Positions 7,944 through 20,650 of a DNA stretch of 64,000 nucleotides are shown here, piece by piece. Every line of letters starts with the position of its first letter. The stretch's first letter is position 1. The notes below the pieces were generated by a model. It was not told the origin of the DNA and made no database searches. It worked only from the letters and a program-made list of their open reading frames with translations. Location: positions 12,498 to 76,497 of the forward strand of contig CAYGXJ010000118.1 in assembly GCA_964353865.1 (NCBI GenBank). Direction: 5' to 3'. The position numbers and the translations under genes were made by a program. Origin of the DNA: RBG-16-64-43 sp964353865 (GTDB lineage: Bacteria > Chloroflexota > Anaerolineae > Anaerolineales > RBG-16-64-43).

Positions 7944-8575
7944 GCGGCTCTCCCCGGATCGAGCCAGGCCCCGATCAGATCGAGCGCGGCCAATGGAACC
8001 ACCACCTTCTGAAAGGCGAACAGATCGCGGATGTTCAGGTAGTTGGCGCGCAGCGTCTTGGCGTGGGCCAAGTTGCGCACCGAGCGCTCAACCACGTCAT
8101 CGCCCTGCGGCAAGAGGACCAAGGCATTCTCGCCGCCGGTCATGGCCTTGAGGGCCACGGCCATGGCGCTGGTCGAGGGCTTCTCGAGGCTCAGCTCGTC
8201 GACCACCACCAGCATCGCTTCGGCCGCCTTGGCCGAGAGGGCCGAGCGCAGTGCCGCGCGGCGCATCTTCACCGGCATGTTGACCGAATAGTCGCGCGGC
8301 ACAGGCGTGTGCACTTTGCCGCCGCCGCGCCATTGCGGCGCGCGGGTCGAGCCCTGGCGGGCGCGGCCGGTGCCCTTCTGGCGCCATGGCTTGCGGCCGC
8401 CGCCGGATACCTCGCCGCGGCCCTTGGTCTTGACCGTGCCCAGGCGCGCATTGGCCAACTGCCGCACCAGCGCCTGGTGCATCAGATCCTGCCGGACCGG
8501 AGCTTCGAAGATGGCCGCGGGCAGGGTCACCCGCTTCACCTTCTTGCCCTGCATGTTCACCACATCCACTTCCAT
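7940..8575 (-). CDS. rplD: Large ribosomal subunit protein L4
   Basis: L4 of 211 residues, with a tunnel-lining loop; in model bacteria it represses the S10 operon. The loop region GRGEVSGGGRKPWRQKGTGR (about residues 53-72), followed by ARQGSTRAPQWRGGG, is clear. I chose the ATG at 8575 (MEVDVVNMQGKKV); the frame stays open upstream to 8860 but that stretch overlaps rplC and is not L4-like. It ends with a 4-base overlap with rplW. Confidence 0.95.
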   Translation of the reverse strand: MEVDVVNMQGKKVKRVTLPAAIFEAPVRQDLMHQALVRQLANARLGTVKTKGRGEVSGGGRKPWRQKGTGRARQGSTRAPQWRGGGKVHTPVPRDYSVNMPVKMRRAALRSALSAKAAEAMLVVVDELSLEKPSTSAMAVALKAMTGGENALVLLPQGDDVVERSVRNLAHAKTLRANYLNIRDLFAFQKVVVPLAALDLIGAWLDPGRAA

Positions 8576-8612
8576 GGTTTTCGCTCCCAACGCCGTGTGC
8601 GCGCCTGCCGGC

Positions 8613-9242
8613 TTACTGCTTGCGCGCCTCGCGGACGAGCACGATGCTGCCCTTGCCCCCCGGCACGCTGCCCTCAACCCCGAGCAGGTTGCGCTCGGCG
8701 TCCACCAGCGCCACGCGCACCTTCGAAGAGGTGGAATGGGCCGAGCCCATATGCCCGGCCATGCGCTTGCCGCGGTAGACCCGCCCAGGGGTAGTGGTCT
8801 GGCCGATGGCGCCCGGCGCGCGCTGCCGGTCCGATTGACCGTGGGTTTTCGGCCCGCCACTAAAGTGGTAGCGCTTCACGCCGCCCTGGAAGCCCTTGCC
8901 TTTGGAGGTGCCCAGAATGTCGACGCGCTCACCGATCGCAAACACCTCGACCGTCACGCGATCCCCCGGCTTCAGGCTCTCTTCGACGCCGGGCTCGAAC
9001 TCGCGCAAATAGCGCAACGGCTGCGGGGTGGCCTTCTGCAGGTGGCCGCGCTCGCCGCCGGTGAGGTGCGAACTCTTGGCTTCGCCGAAGCCGAGCTGCA
9101 CGGCGGCATACCCGTCTTTCTCGGGGGTGCGCACCTGGACAACAAAACACGGCCCAGCTTCGATTAACGTGACCGGAACAAGGCGCCCGGCCAGGTCAAA
9201 GATCTGGGTCATGCCCACTTTTTTCCCAATCAACCCTTTCAT
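8613..9242 (-). CDS. rplC: Large ribosomal subunit protein L3
   Basis: L3 of 209 residues, one of the first proteins to bind 23S rRNA. MKGLIGKKVGMTQIFDLAGR starts the protein, and the central KGKGFQGGVKRYHFSGGPKTHGQ precedes the GRVYRGKRMAGHMG loop near the peptidyl-transferase centre. Of two close ATGs (9257 and 9242) I chose 9242 because GAGGAG sits about 7 bases before it and after the other ATG. Confidence 0.95.
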   Translation of the reverse strand: MKGLIGKKVGMTQIFDLAGRLVPVTLIEAGPCFVVQVRTPEKDGYAAVQLGFGEAKSSHLTGGERGHLQKATPQPLRYLREFEPGVEESLKPGDRVTVEVFAIGERVDILGTSKGKGFQGGVKRYHFSGGPKTHGQSDRQRAPGAIGQTTTPGRVYRGKRMAGHMGSAHSTSSKVRVALVDAERNLLGVEGSVPGGKGSIVLVREARKQ

Positions 9243-9330
9243 CGGTTGTCTCCTCATGCATGCACTGCGCGCGGGACTGTCGGCTTGGGACGGGCCGCAT
9301 CATCCCCCCGCCCGGCGGTCAGCGGTCGGC

Positions 9331-9346
9331 GGCCCCTGCCGGGGCC
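9331..9346 (-). other. Hairpin in the rpsJ-rplC spacer
   Basis: The 138-base gap between rpsJ and rplC holds a GGCCCC-TGCC-GGGGCC hairpin in a very GC-rich context with no T-run. It is the longest spacer in the S10 block and lies just before rplC, so it could be a control element for rplC-rplD. That role is inference. Confidence 0.35.
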
Positions 9347-9380
9347 GGCCGGTCCGCTCTTGCCGGAGGGTACGCGCCGC

Positions 9381-9689
9381 TCAGATCTTCATTTCGACGT
9401 CGACGCCGGCTGGCAGGTTCAAGCGCATCAGCGCATCCAGCGTCTTGGCGTCGGGTTCGGTGACCTCAATCAGCCGTTTGTGCGTTCGGATCTCGAAGTG
9501 CTCGTGAGAATCCTTGTCGATGAAAGCCCCCCGCCGCACCGTGAAGCGCTCGATCTCGGTGGGCAGCGGAACCGGGCCGACGACCTTGGCCCCGTTGCGC
9601 TCGGCGGTTTCCACAATGCGCCGCGCGGATTGGTCCAGGACGCGGTGGTCGTACGCTTTGAGCCGAATGCGGATCTTCTGGCGCGCCAT
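9381..9689 (-). CDS. rpsJ: Small ribosomal subunit protein S10
   Basis: S10 of 102 residues, which binds in the 30S head and, as NusE, joins NusB in antitermination complexes. MARQKIRIRLKAYDHRVLDQ, VGPVPLPTEIERFTVRR and the C-terminal LNLPAGVDVEMKI are diagnostic. It follows tuf after a 10-base gap, which is the usual str to S10 junction in many non-enteric bacteria. Confidence 0.98.
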   Translation of the reverse strand: MARQKIRIRLKAYDHRVLDQSARRIVETAERNGAKVVGPVPLPTEIERFTVRRGAFIDKDSHEHFEIRTHKRLIEVTEPDAKTLDALMRLNLPAGVDVEMKI

Positions 9690-9699
9690 AAGTCCTTGC

Positions 9700-10902
9700 C
9701 TAATCCAGAATCTCAGTGATGACGCCGGCGCCGACCGTCAGCCCGCCTTCACGAATGGCGAACTTCGAGCCCTTTTCCAGCGCCACCGGCACGATCAACT
9801 CCACGCTCAGGTTCACCGTGTCGCCCGGCATCACCATCTCGACCCCCTCCGGCAGCGTCAGGTTCCCCGTCACGTCCATGGTCCGGATGTAGAACTGCGG
9901 CCGATACCCCGTGAAGAACGCCTTGTGCCGCCCCCCCTCCTCCTTGCGCAGCACGTACACCTGGCTCTTGAACTTGCGGTGCGGCGTGATCGACCCGGGC
10001 TTGGCGAGCACCTGCCCGCGCTCGACCTCGTCCCGCTCGATCCCGCGCAAGAGCACCCCCACGTTATCCCCCGCCTGCCCCTCGTCCAGCAGCTTGTGGA
10101 ACATCTCCACGCCCGTGCACACCGAACTGGTCGTCTTCTCCCGCAGCCCCACGATCTCGATCGGTTCCCCGACCCTCACGATCCCCCGGTCGATGCGCCC
10201 CGTCACCACCGTCCCCCGCCCTTTGATCGAGAACACGTCCTCGATCGGCATCATGAACGGCAGTTCCGTGTGCCGCACCGGCTGCGGAATGTACTCATCT
10301 ATCACCCGCAACAGCTCCAGGATGCTCGCGTACTCCGGCGCCTTCGGGTCGGTCGAGCTGCTCTCCAGCGCCTTGAGGGCGCTCCCGCGCACGATCGGCG
10401 TCGTATCCCCAGGAAACCCGTACGAAGTCAAGAGCTCGCGCAGTTCCATCTCCACCAGTTCCAAGAGCTCCGCATCGTCCATCATGTCCACTTTGTTCAG
10501 GTACACCACGATCGACGGCACTTCCACCTGCCGCGCCAGCAGCACGTGCTCCCGCGTCTGCGGCATCGGCCCGTCCGGCACCGCCACCACCAGCACCGCC
10601 CCGTCAATCTGGGCCGCCCCGGTGATCATGTTCTTGATGTAGTCGCGGTGCCCCGGCATGTCCACGTGCGCGTAGTGGCGCTTGTCCGTCTCGTATTCCA
10701 CGTGGGCGATGTTGATCGTGATCCCGCGCTCTTTCTCCTCCGGCGCATTGTCGATCGAGTCGTACGACCGAAACTGCGCTTTGCCCATAAACTGGCTTAC
10801 CTTCGTGATCGCCGCCGTCAAGGTCGTCTTCCCGTGGTCAATGTGCCCCATCGTCCCCACGTTCAGATGCGGCTTGTTGCGTACAAACTTCTCCTTCGAC
10901 AT
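9700..10902 (-). CDS. tuf: Elongation factor Tu
   Basis: EF-Tu of 400 residues, the GTPase that brings aminoacyl-tRNA to the ribosome. The G1 loop GHIDHGKTT (about residues 19-27), the G3 motif DMPGHRDY, the G4 motif NKVD and the SALK G5 region are all present, followed by two beta-barrel domains. The G3 segment differs from the textbook DCPGHADY (Cys to Met, Ala to Arg), but the Gly and catalytic His are kept. Codon choice is strongly C-ending, as expected of a highly expressed gene. Only one tuf copy is in the window. Confidence 0.98.
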   Translation of the reverse strand: MSKEKFVRNKPHLNVGTMGHIDHGKTTLTAAITKVSQFMGKAQFRSYDSIDNAPEEKERGITINIAHVEYETDKRHYAHVDMPGHRDYIKNMITGAAQIDGAVLVVAVPDGPMPQTREHVLLARQVEVPSIVVYLNKVDMMDDAELLELVEMELRELLTSYGFPGDTTPIVRGSALKALESSSTDPKAPEYASILELLRVIDEYIPQPVRHTELPFMMPIEDVFSIKGRGTVVTGRIDRGIVRVGEPIEIVGLREKTTSSVCTGVEMFHKLLDEGQAGDNVGVLLRGIERDEVERGQVLAKPGSITPHRKFKSQVYVLRKEEGGRHKAFFTGYRPQFYIRTMDVTGNLTLPEGVEMVMPGDTVNLSVELIVPVALEKGSKFAIREGGLTVGAGVITEILD

Positions 10903-10942
10903 GGTACGTCCTCCTGCGCGACGTCGCTGCGGCGATGGCCGC

Positions 10943-13015
10943 TTAGGCCCTGATAACCTTGTCGGCGACCTCTTGGGTCACCGCCTGATAATGGTCGAAC
11001 TCCATCGTGAACACCCCGCGCCCCTGAGTGGAGGAGCGCAGCTGGGTGGCATAGCCGAACATTTCCGCGAGCGGCACCACGGCCCGCACCGCCTGGGCCG
11101 CGCCCGGGCGAGGCTCAATGCCCAGGATGTTTCCCCGCCGGGCCGAAAGGTTGCCCATGATGTCGCCCAGATACTCCTCCGGCGCAACCACCTCGACCCG
11201 CATAACCGGCTCAAGCAACACCGGCGCGCCGCGCTGCACGCCTTCCTTGAAGCCGAGCGAGCCGGCCATCTTGAAAGCCATTTCGCTCGAGTCCACTTCG
11301 TGGTACGAGCCGTCGATCAGCTTGACGGCGATATCCACCACGGGGTACCCGGCCAGCACGCCGGCCTCGCCCGCTTCGCGCACACCCTTTTCGACCCCGG
11401 GGATGTATTCGCGCGGGATCGATCCGCCGACGATCTTGTTTTCGAACGTGATACCCGAGCCAGGCAGGCCCGGTTCGAGCGAGAGCACGATGTGCCCGTA
11501 TTGCCCATGTCCGCCGGTCTGCTTGACGTAGCGGTACTCCAGCTTGGGCACCGCGCGGGTAATCGATTCCTTGTAGGCCACGCGCGGCCGGCCGACATTG
11601 GCCTGGACGTTGAACTCGCGGCGCATGCGATCGACCAGCACGTCCAGGTGCAATTCGCCCATGCCGGCGATGATCGTCTGGCCGGTGTTCTCGTCCACCC
11701 GCACCTGAAAGGTGGGGTCTTCCTCCGAGAGTTTCTGCATCGCCTGCGCCAGCTTGTCCTGATCGGCCGTGCTGCGCGGCTCGATGGCCACCATGATCAC
11801 CGGGGTGGGGAAGGCGATGTTCTCCAAAACAATCGGGTTGCTCGTGGCGCACAACGTATCCCCGGTGAAGGTGTCTTTCATGCCCAGCACCGCAGCGATG
11901 TCGCCCGCCAGGATCTCGGTCATCTCCTCGCGCCGGTCGGCGTACATGCGGATCAGCCGCCCCACCCGCTCGCGCTTGCCCTTGGTTGAATTGAAGACCG
12001 TCGTGCCCTGGATGATCTTTCCCGAGTACACGCGGAAATAAGCCAGCCGCCCGACATACGGGTCGGTCACAATCTTGAACACCAGCGCGCTGAGGGGTGC
12101 GCTCTCGTCGGCCGGGCGAATCTCTTCCTCACCGGTGGATGGATGCACGCCGCGCACGGCCGGGATGTCAAGCGGGGAGGGAAGGAAATCCACCACCGCG
12201 TCGAGCACCGACTGGATGCCTTTGTTGCGCAGCGCCGACCCGCACAGCACCGGTGCCGCCGTGCCGGCAATCACCGCCCGGCGCAAGGCCGCACGCAGCT
12301 CGTCCGCGGCGATGGGCTTGGCCTCCAGGTACTTGAGGGTCAGGGCCTCGTCCGTCTCGGCGATCTTCTCGACCATGCGCGCATGCTGCGTCGCCGCGAG
12401 CGGTTCCAGCTCCGGCGGGATCGGACCCCGCTCGGGAGCCGCGCCCAATTCGTCGGGGTACAGAATGGCTTCGCCGGCCAAAAGATCGATCACGCCCCGA
12501 AACGAGGATTCCGCGCCGATCGGCAATTGAATGGGGATGGGGTTCGCGCCTAGGCGCTCCTGGATGCTCTCGACCGAGCGCTCGAAGGAGGCCCCTACCC
12601 GATCCATTTTGTTAATGAAGCACAGGCGCGGCACACCGTAGCGGTCGGCCTGGCGCCAGACCGTTTCGCTCTGGGGTTCGACGCCCTGCACCGCGTCGAA
12701 CACCACCACCCCGCCATCCAGCACCCGCAACGAACGCTGCACCTCGGCGGTGAAGTCGATGTGCCCCGGCGTATCAATCAGATTGACAAAGCAGCCGCGC
12801 CACTCGGCGCTGACCGCAGCGGCTACGATGGTGATGCCGCGCTCGCGCTCTTGTTCCATCCAATCGGTGACGGTCGTGCCTTCGTCGACCGAGCCCAGGC
12901 GGTGCGTCCGCCCGGTATAGAACAAGACCCGTTCCGTCGTCGTGGTCTTGCCGGCATCGATGTGAGCGATGATGCCGATATTGCGGACTCTCTCGAGCGG
13001 GATCTGGCGTGGCAT
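10943..13015 (-). CDS. fusA: Elongation factor G
   Basis: EF-G of 690 residues, the translocation GTPase. The G1 motif AHIDAGKTTTTERVLFYTG (about residues 17-35), the G3 motif DTPGHIDF and the G4 motif NKMDR are intact. The C-terminal domains IV and V include HEVDSSEMAFKMAG and the YATQLRSSTQGRGVFTMEFDHY end. It lies between rpsG and tuf as in the str operon. Confidence 0.98.
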   Translation of the reverse strand: MPRQIPLERVRNIGIIAHIDAGKTTTTERVLFYTGRTHRLGSVDEGTTVTDWMEQERERGITIVAAAVSAEWRGCFVNLIDTPGHIDFTAEVQRSLRVLDGGVVVFDAVQGVEPQSETVWRQADRYGVPRLCFINKMDRVGASFERSVESIQERLGANPIPIQLPIGAESSFRGVIDLLAGEAILYPDELGAAPERGPIPPELEPLAATQHARMVEKIAETDEALTLKYLEAKPIAADELRAALRRAVIAGTAAPVLCGSALRNKGIQSVLDAVVDFLPSPLDIPAVRGVHPSTGEEEIRPADESAPLSALVFKIVTDPYVGRLAYFRVYSGKIIQGTTVFNSTKGKRERVGRLIRMYADRREEMTEILAGDIAAVLGMKDTFTGDTLCATSNPIVLENIAFPTPVIMVAIEPRSTADQDKLAQAMQKLSEEDPTFQVRVDENTGQTIIAGMGELHLDVLVDRMRREFNVQANVGRPRVAYKESITRAVPKLEYRYVKQTGGHGQYGHIVLSLEPGLPGSGITFENKIVGGSIPREYIPGVEKGVREAGEAGVLAGYPVVDIAVKLIDGSYHEVDSSEMAFKMAGSLGFKEGVQRGAPVLLEPVMRVEVVAPEEYLGDIMGNLSARRGNILGIEPRPGAAQAVRAVVPLAEMFGYATQLRSSTQGRGVFTMEFDHYQAVTQEVADKVIRA

Positions 13016-13119
13016 CTACGTCTCTTTCGGCGACCCGTGCAGCGCATGTTTCCGGTCGAACGTGCTGCCTGGCTCCCCCTGCGAGCCGCGCTGTCCGCCA
13101 GATAATTCGCTTGCCCTCG

Positions 13120-13590
13120 TTACCAGCGATAGTGGGCGAAGGCGCGGTTGGCCTCCGCCATCTTGTGCACTTCCTCGCGGCGCTTGACCGCCGTGCCCGT
13201 GTTACCGGCCGCATCCAACAGTTCCCCGGCCAGCTTCTCGCGCATCGACTTGCCGCCGCGCGCCCGGCTGGCGGCGATGAGCCAGCGCATGGCCAGGCTC
13301 TCGCGCCGCGCGGGTTCCACCTCGACCGGCACCTGATACGTGGCGCCGCCCACCCGCCGCGGCTTGACCTCGACACTCGGGGCCACGTTCTTCAGCGCTT
13401 CCTCGAAGATCTCCATCGGCTCGCGCTTGCTGCGCTCCTGCACCAGGGCGAAGGCGCCGTAGACGATCGAGGCGGCAGTGCTCTTCTTGCCCCGCCGCAT
13501 GACCAGGTGAATCATCCTCTGGACGACCAGGCTGCCGTAGCGAATGTCCGGCGGGGTTGGCCGGTTGACTGCCCGTTCACGTCGCGCCAT
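13120..13590 (-). CDS. rpsG: Small ribosomal subunit protein S7
   Basis: S7 of 156 residues, a primary binder of the 3' domain of 16S rRNA and, in E. coli, the autoregulator of the str operon. MARRERAVNRPTPPDIRYGS starts the protein and RVGGATYQVPVEVEPARRESLAMRWL (about residues 78-103) is the conserved core. It is 36 bases from rpsL and 104 bases from fusA. Confidence 0.97.
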   Translation of the reverse strand: MARRERAVNRPTPPDIRYGSLVVQRMIHLVMRRGKKSTAASIVYGAFALVQERSKREPMEIFEEALKNVAPSVEVKPRRVGGATYQVPVEVEPARRESLAMRWLIAASRARGGKSMREKLAGELLDAAGNTGTAVKRREEVHKMAEANRAFAHYRW

Positions 13591-13626
13591 CGTCTTTGCT
13601 CCCTAGCCGTGAGTCCACCCGGCAGC

Positions 13627-14055
13627 TTACTTGCCGGATTCCTTCGGCCGCTTGTTGCCATACTTCGAGCGGCTCTGGCGGCGCGCCTCGACACCGGTGG
13701 TGTCGAGCGTTCCGCGTACGATGTGGTAGCGCACACCGGGCAAATCCTTGACGCGTCCGCCGCGCACCAGCACCACCGAGTGTTCCTGCAGGGCATGCCC
13801 TTCGCCGGGAATGTAGGCGGTGACCTCAATGCCGTTGGTCAGGCGCACGCGCGCAATCTTGCGCAGCGCCGAGTTCGGCTTCTTGGGAGTCATGGTGCGC
13901 ACGATCGTGCACACGCCGCGCTTCTGCGGCGCGCCGCGCGGCTGGCGAATGCGGCGCTGGCGGCGTGAGTTGAGCGTGTAGAGCAGGGCCGGCGCCTTGC
14001 TCTTGGCCCGCTTGGTGCTGCGCCCCTTGCGCACGAGCTGGTTAGTCGTCGGCAA
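13627..14055 (-). CDS. rpsL: Small ribosomal subunit protein S12
   Basis: S12 of 142 residues, a decoding-centre protein and the site of streptomycin resistance mutations. Conserved blocks are PTTNQLVRKGR, TPKKPNSALRKIARVRLTNG and GEGHALQEHSVVLVRGGRVKDLPGVRYH. The Lys of TPKKPNS and the Lys of GGRVKDLPG, common resistance positions, are wild type. I chose the TTG at 14055 because AGGGAGG lies 6 bases upstream; the frame opens to an ATG at 14139, but that ATG lies in a strong hairpin and the added residues are not S12-like. Confidence 0.94.
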   Translation of the reverse strand: MPTTNQLVRKGRSTKRAKSKAPALLYTLNSRRQRRIRQPRGAPQKRGVCTIVRTMTPKKPNSALRKIARVRLTNGIEVTAYIPGEGHALQEHSVVLVRGGRVKDLPGVRYHIVRGTLDTTGVEARRQSRSKYGNKRPKESGK

Positions 14056-14131
14056 TTTCGGCCTCCCTAACAGCCACGCCGGGCATTCCGTCCGGCCGTG
14101 GGCCTTTCCGAGCTTGTCCTTGGCAGTAGGG

Positions 14132-14159
14132 GAGGCCATCGAGAGTACGCGATGGCCTC
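14132..14159 (-). promoter_or_regulatory. Perfect 10-bp hairpin in the rpsL leader
   Basis: The str operon leader (about 175 nt from the predicted start site to rpsL) contains GAGGCCATCG paired with CGATGGCCTC around an 8-base loop. It is not followed by a T-run, so it is not a standard terminator. It could be a ribosomal-protein binding or mRNA-stability element; that role is inference. Confidence 0.5.
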
Positions 14160-14236
14160 GCCCCAGGCGATTCGCTATTCAATTCGAGGGGGCCGACGAA
14201 CCCGCCCACTCGGCCAGATTCATACGACGGGCATCA

Positions 14237-14265
14237 ATTCTACCACGCGGCTTGGCACGCGTCAA
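14237..14265 (-). promoter_or_regulatory. Promoter of the str-S10-spc operon
   Basis: TTGACG (14260-14265), a 17-base spacer and TAGAAT (14237-14242) read towards rpsL, with TGG just before the -10 (extended -10). This is a near-consensus sigma70-type promoter in the rpoB-rpsL gap. The predicted start is near 14230. It lets the ribosomal operon be transcribed apart from rpoB. Confidence 0.75.
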
Positions 14266-14294
14266 GCCGATTCGCCGGGCTCTGCGCCCAAATA

Positions 14295-18188
<3,894 letters not shown>

Positions 18189-18223
18189 AGGACACTCCTA
18201 GACTTCGGACGCAGGAAAACGCT

Positions 18224-18245
18224 TCTCCCCTGGCGCTAGGGGAGA
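18224..18245 (-). promoter_or_regulatory. Hairpin in the rpoB 5' leader
   Basis: TCTCCCCT pairs perfectly with AGGGGAGA across a 6-base loop, within the roughly 108-nt predicted leader of rpoB and about 36 bases from its ATG. There is no T-run directly after it. It may affect rpoB translation or mRNA stability. Confidence 0.45.
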
Positions 18246-18302
18246 GACGAAAAGTGGCCAATTGGGTGGACGCGTGTTCAATCCAGACGAAGGCGAACGG
18301 GT

Positions 18303-18331
18303 ATTATAGCGCCCACGCGCCAGGGAGTCAA
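18303..18331 (-). promoter_or_regulatory. rpoB: Promoter of rpoB
   Basis: TTGACT (18326-18331), a 17-base spacer and a perfect TATAAT (18303-18308) read towards rpoB. The predicted start is near 18296. This is the best promoter match in the window. Confidence 0.85.
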
Positions 18332-18450
18332 GTGACACCGGCGGGGGGCAAGGGGCGCAGGCCAGGGATTACGGGAGATTCTGCTCCCACGCGGCATTCC
18401 TCCCTGGCTGCCTGCCGCCCTGGATAACCCAGCGCCATCTTGCCTGGCAT

Positions 18451-18491
18451 GAAAAGCCACCTGCCCAACCCCCTACGGGATGGCAGGTGGC
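18451..18491 (-). terminator. Intrinsic terminator upstream of rpoB
   Basis: GCCACCTGCC pairs perfectly with GGCAGGTGGC over ten bases and is followed on the minus strand by TTTTC. It would end the candidate small RNA and any read-through from aspS, insulating the rpoB promoter. Confidence 0.75.
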
Positions 18492-18499
18492 AAATAAGA

Positions 18500-18668
18500 C
18501 CCCCCGCTGTGCCGTGTGCTGCTTTGTTTTGAACCTGCTTTCGCAGGTGGGAACCTGCCCGCGAGGTCAGCCTTGGCGAGTGCCTATCGCTTTCCGCGCG
18601 TGAGCTAGGGACCCTCTCAGACCGTGTTGGCTCAAAACGCGATGCTGCATCACCAACACAGCAGGGTT
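18500..18668 (-). ncRNA. Candidate structured small RNA between aspS and rpoB (6S-like)
   Basis: There is no plausible ORF between aspS and rpoB, but on the minus strand a promoter (18675-18703) is followed by about 170 nt of dense structure and then a terminator (18451-18491). The 5' CCCTGCTGTG can pair with the 3' CACAGCGGGG over ten positions to close the molecule. Inside are GTGTTGG with CCAACAC, and a stable ACCTGC-GAAA-GCAGGT tetraloop hairpin. The size and the closing stem around an interior bulge with a small 3' hairpin fit a 6S RNA, but I cannot confirm the family. It could instead be the aspS 3' UTR. The region shows no tmRNA, SRP RNA or RNase P signature that I recognise. Confidence 0.4.
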
Positions 18669-18674
18669 GCTCGC

Positions 18675-18703
18675 CTTATACCACAAGAGCGCCCCACCCG
18701 CAA
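18675..18703 (-). promoter_or_regulatory. Candidate promoter for the small RNA
   Basis: TTGCGG (18698-18703), a 17-base spacer and TATAAG (18675-18680) read into the structured region downstream of aspS. It is weaker than the rpoB promoter, and the -35 lies against the aspS stop codon. Confidence 0.45.
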
Positions 18704-18704
18704 C

Positions 18705-20477
18705 TCACTCCGCGGCCACCACGCGGATGCTCAACTCCTGCAACTGCTGTGGGTCGGCCGTGGAGGGGGCACCCGCCATCACATCCGCCGCCTGTTGGTT
18801 TTTTGGGAAGGCGATCACCTCGCGGATGTTCTCCTCCCCGGCGAGCACCATGCACAGGCGGTCGATCCCTGGAGCGATGCCGCCGTGCGGTGGCGTGCCG
18901 TACTCGAAGGCTTCGAGCATGTGCCCGAACCGTTCGCGCGCCACCTGGGGGTCGAGCCCGATCAGGTGGAAGACCTTCTCCTGCAGCGCGCGGTCGTGAA
19001 TGCGGATTGATCCGCCGCCGACCTCGTAGTTGTTGAGCACCAAATCGTATTGCTGCCCGCGCGCCCGGCCCGGCGCGGTGTCGAGTAACGGAATATCCTC
19101 GAGCACGGGCGACGTAAACAAGTGGTGACTCGGTTCCCAGCGTTTGTCGGCGTCGCTCCACACCACGAAGGGGAAGTCGATCACCCAGCAGAATGCGAGC
19201 AGATTGGGGTCGCACAGGCCGAGACGCTCGCCCAAATGCACGCGCAAACGACCCAAGGATTCAAATACGACCGAGGGCTGGTCGGCGACGAAGAGCAGCA
19301 GGTCACCCGGCTGGATGTCCAGCCGGGCCTGCAACGCCTGCAGCCGGTCGGGGGCGAGGAACTTGGCGAAGGATGAGCGCACCTCTCCGCTCGAGGTGAG
19401 GGCCAGGTAGGCCAGGCCTTTGGCGCCGTAGGGGCGAATGAACTCGAGCAGCTCGTCGATCTGCTTGCGGCTCCACTCGGCCTGTCCCTTGACATTCAGC
19501 CCGCGCACGTGCCCGCCATGGGCCGCCCCCTCCTCGAAGACTTTGAACCCGCTGCCCGGAGCCAGGTCGGTTACATCCTTGAGCTCCATGCCGAAACGCA
19601 GGTCGGGGTTGTCCTTGCCGAAGCGCGCCATGGCTTCGGCGTAGGTGAGGCGCGGCCAGGGGCTGGCCAGCAGCCGCTTCGCCGGTGTAACCTCCGCGAC
19701 CAGCCGGGTGAAAAGGTCCTCCGTCAGGCCCATCACGTCTTCGCGCTCCACGAACGACATCTCCACGTCCAATTGCGTGAATTCGGGCTGGCGGTCGCCG
19801 CGCTGGTCTTCGTCGCGGAAACACCTGGCAATTTGGAAGTACCGTTCGATGCCTGCCACCATGAGCAACTGCTTGAGTTGCTGCGGGCTCTGCGGCAGCG
19901 CGTAGAATTTTCCGGGATGGACGCGCGAGGGCACAAGATAGTCGCGCGCTCCCTCCGGCGTCGTCTTGAACAAGATGGGCGTTTCGACCTCCATGAACCC
20001 GTGAGCATCCATGTAGTCACGAATGAACTTCACCACGCGGTGGCGCAGCAGAAGGTTGCGCGCCATGTGCTCGGTGCGCAGGTCGAGGTAGCGATACTTG
20101 AGGCGCACACTCTCTTCCACCGGCTTGTCTTCGTTGATCACGAAGGGTGGCGTGCGTGCAGGGTTGAGGATGCGCACCTCACGCGCTTCGATTTCGATCT
20201 CGCCGGTGGCCAGCCCAGGGTTTTCCATGCCGGCCGGCCGGCGGCGCACAACCCCGCGCACCTGCAAGACAAACTCGTTGCGCACATCAATGGCCGCCGC
20301 ATGGGCCCCAGACTCCACATCCGGGTGGGCCGTGATTTGGACGATTCCCCAGCGATCGCGCAGATCGAGGAAGATCACCCCACCATGGTCCCGCCGGCGA
20401 TGGACCCAACCGGCCAGGGTGACCTCGGTTCCCTCGTGAGTGGCACGCAACTCGCCACAGGTATGTGTCTTGTACAT
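18705..20477 (-). CDS. aspS: Aspartate-tRNA ligase
   Basis: AspRS of 590 residues, the bacterial-type class II enzyme. An N-terminal OB-fold anticodon-binding domain (THTCGELRATHEGTEVTLAGWVHRRRDHGG) is followed by the catalytic core with motif 2 (FRDEDQRGDRQPEFTQLDVEMSF), a GAD insertion and motif 3 (GIAPGIDRLCMVLAG). I chose the ATG at 20477, where family similarity begins; the frame is open to 20612. Whether the enzyme also charges tRNA-Asn cannot be decided by eye. It has a long structured leader. Confidence 0.96.
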   Translation of the reverse strand: MYKTHTCGELRATHEGTEVTLAGWVHRRRDHGGVIFLDLRDRWGIVQITAHPDVESGAHAAAIDVRNEFVLQVRGVVRRRPAGMENPGLATGEIEIEAREVRILNPARTPPFVINEDKPVEESVRLKYRYLDLRTEHMARNLLLRHRVVKFIRDYMDAHGFMEVETPILFKTTPEGARDYLVPSRVHPGKFYALPQSPQQLKQLLMVAGIERYFQIARCFRDEDQRGDRQPEFTQLDVEMSFVEREDVMGLTEDLFTRLVAEVTPAKRLLASPWPRLTYAEAMARFGKDNPDLRFGMELKDVTDLAPGSGFKVFEEGAAHGGHVRGLNVKGQAEWSRKQIDELLEFIRPYGAKGLAYLALTSSGEVRSSFAKFLAPDRLQALQARLDIQPGDLLLFVADQPSVVFESLGRLRVHLGERLGLCDPNLLAFCWVIDFPFVVWSDADKRWEPSHHLFTSPVLEDIPLLDTAPGRARGQQYDLVLNNYEVGGGSIRIHDRALQEKVFHLIGLDPQVARERFGHMLEAFEYGTPPHGGIAPGIDRLCMVLAGEENIREVIAFPKNQQAADVMAGAPSTADPQQLQELSIRVVAAE

Positions 20478-20586
20478 TCGGCCTCTCTTCAACCCTCGGC
20501 GCGCCAGATCGCGCACACGGAGGCACGACGCCTGACCGCCCACGCCAGTCCTCACGGCCCGCTCAGGGTTGGCCGGCGACTGCGCG

Positions 20587-20650
20587 GGCTGCGCGGCTCG
20601 CATAAAAGGCAAACGAGCACGCGAGGCTGATCGCCGCGCAGCCTGCTCGT
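20587..20650 (-). promoter_or_regulatory. Candidate attenuator in the aspS leader
   Basis: Two perfect inverted repeats overlap. ACGAGCA (20644-20650) pairs with TGCTCGT (20613-20619), followed by TTTGCCTTTT, a terminator-like shape. Inside its loop, GGCTGCGCGGC (20633-20643) pairs over 11 bases with GCCGCGCAGCC (20587-20597) further downstream. The two stems compete, as in an attenuator. No T-box consensus is seen. Confidence 0.45.
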
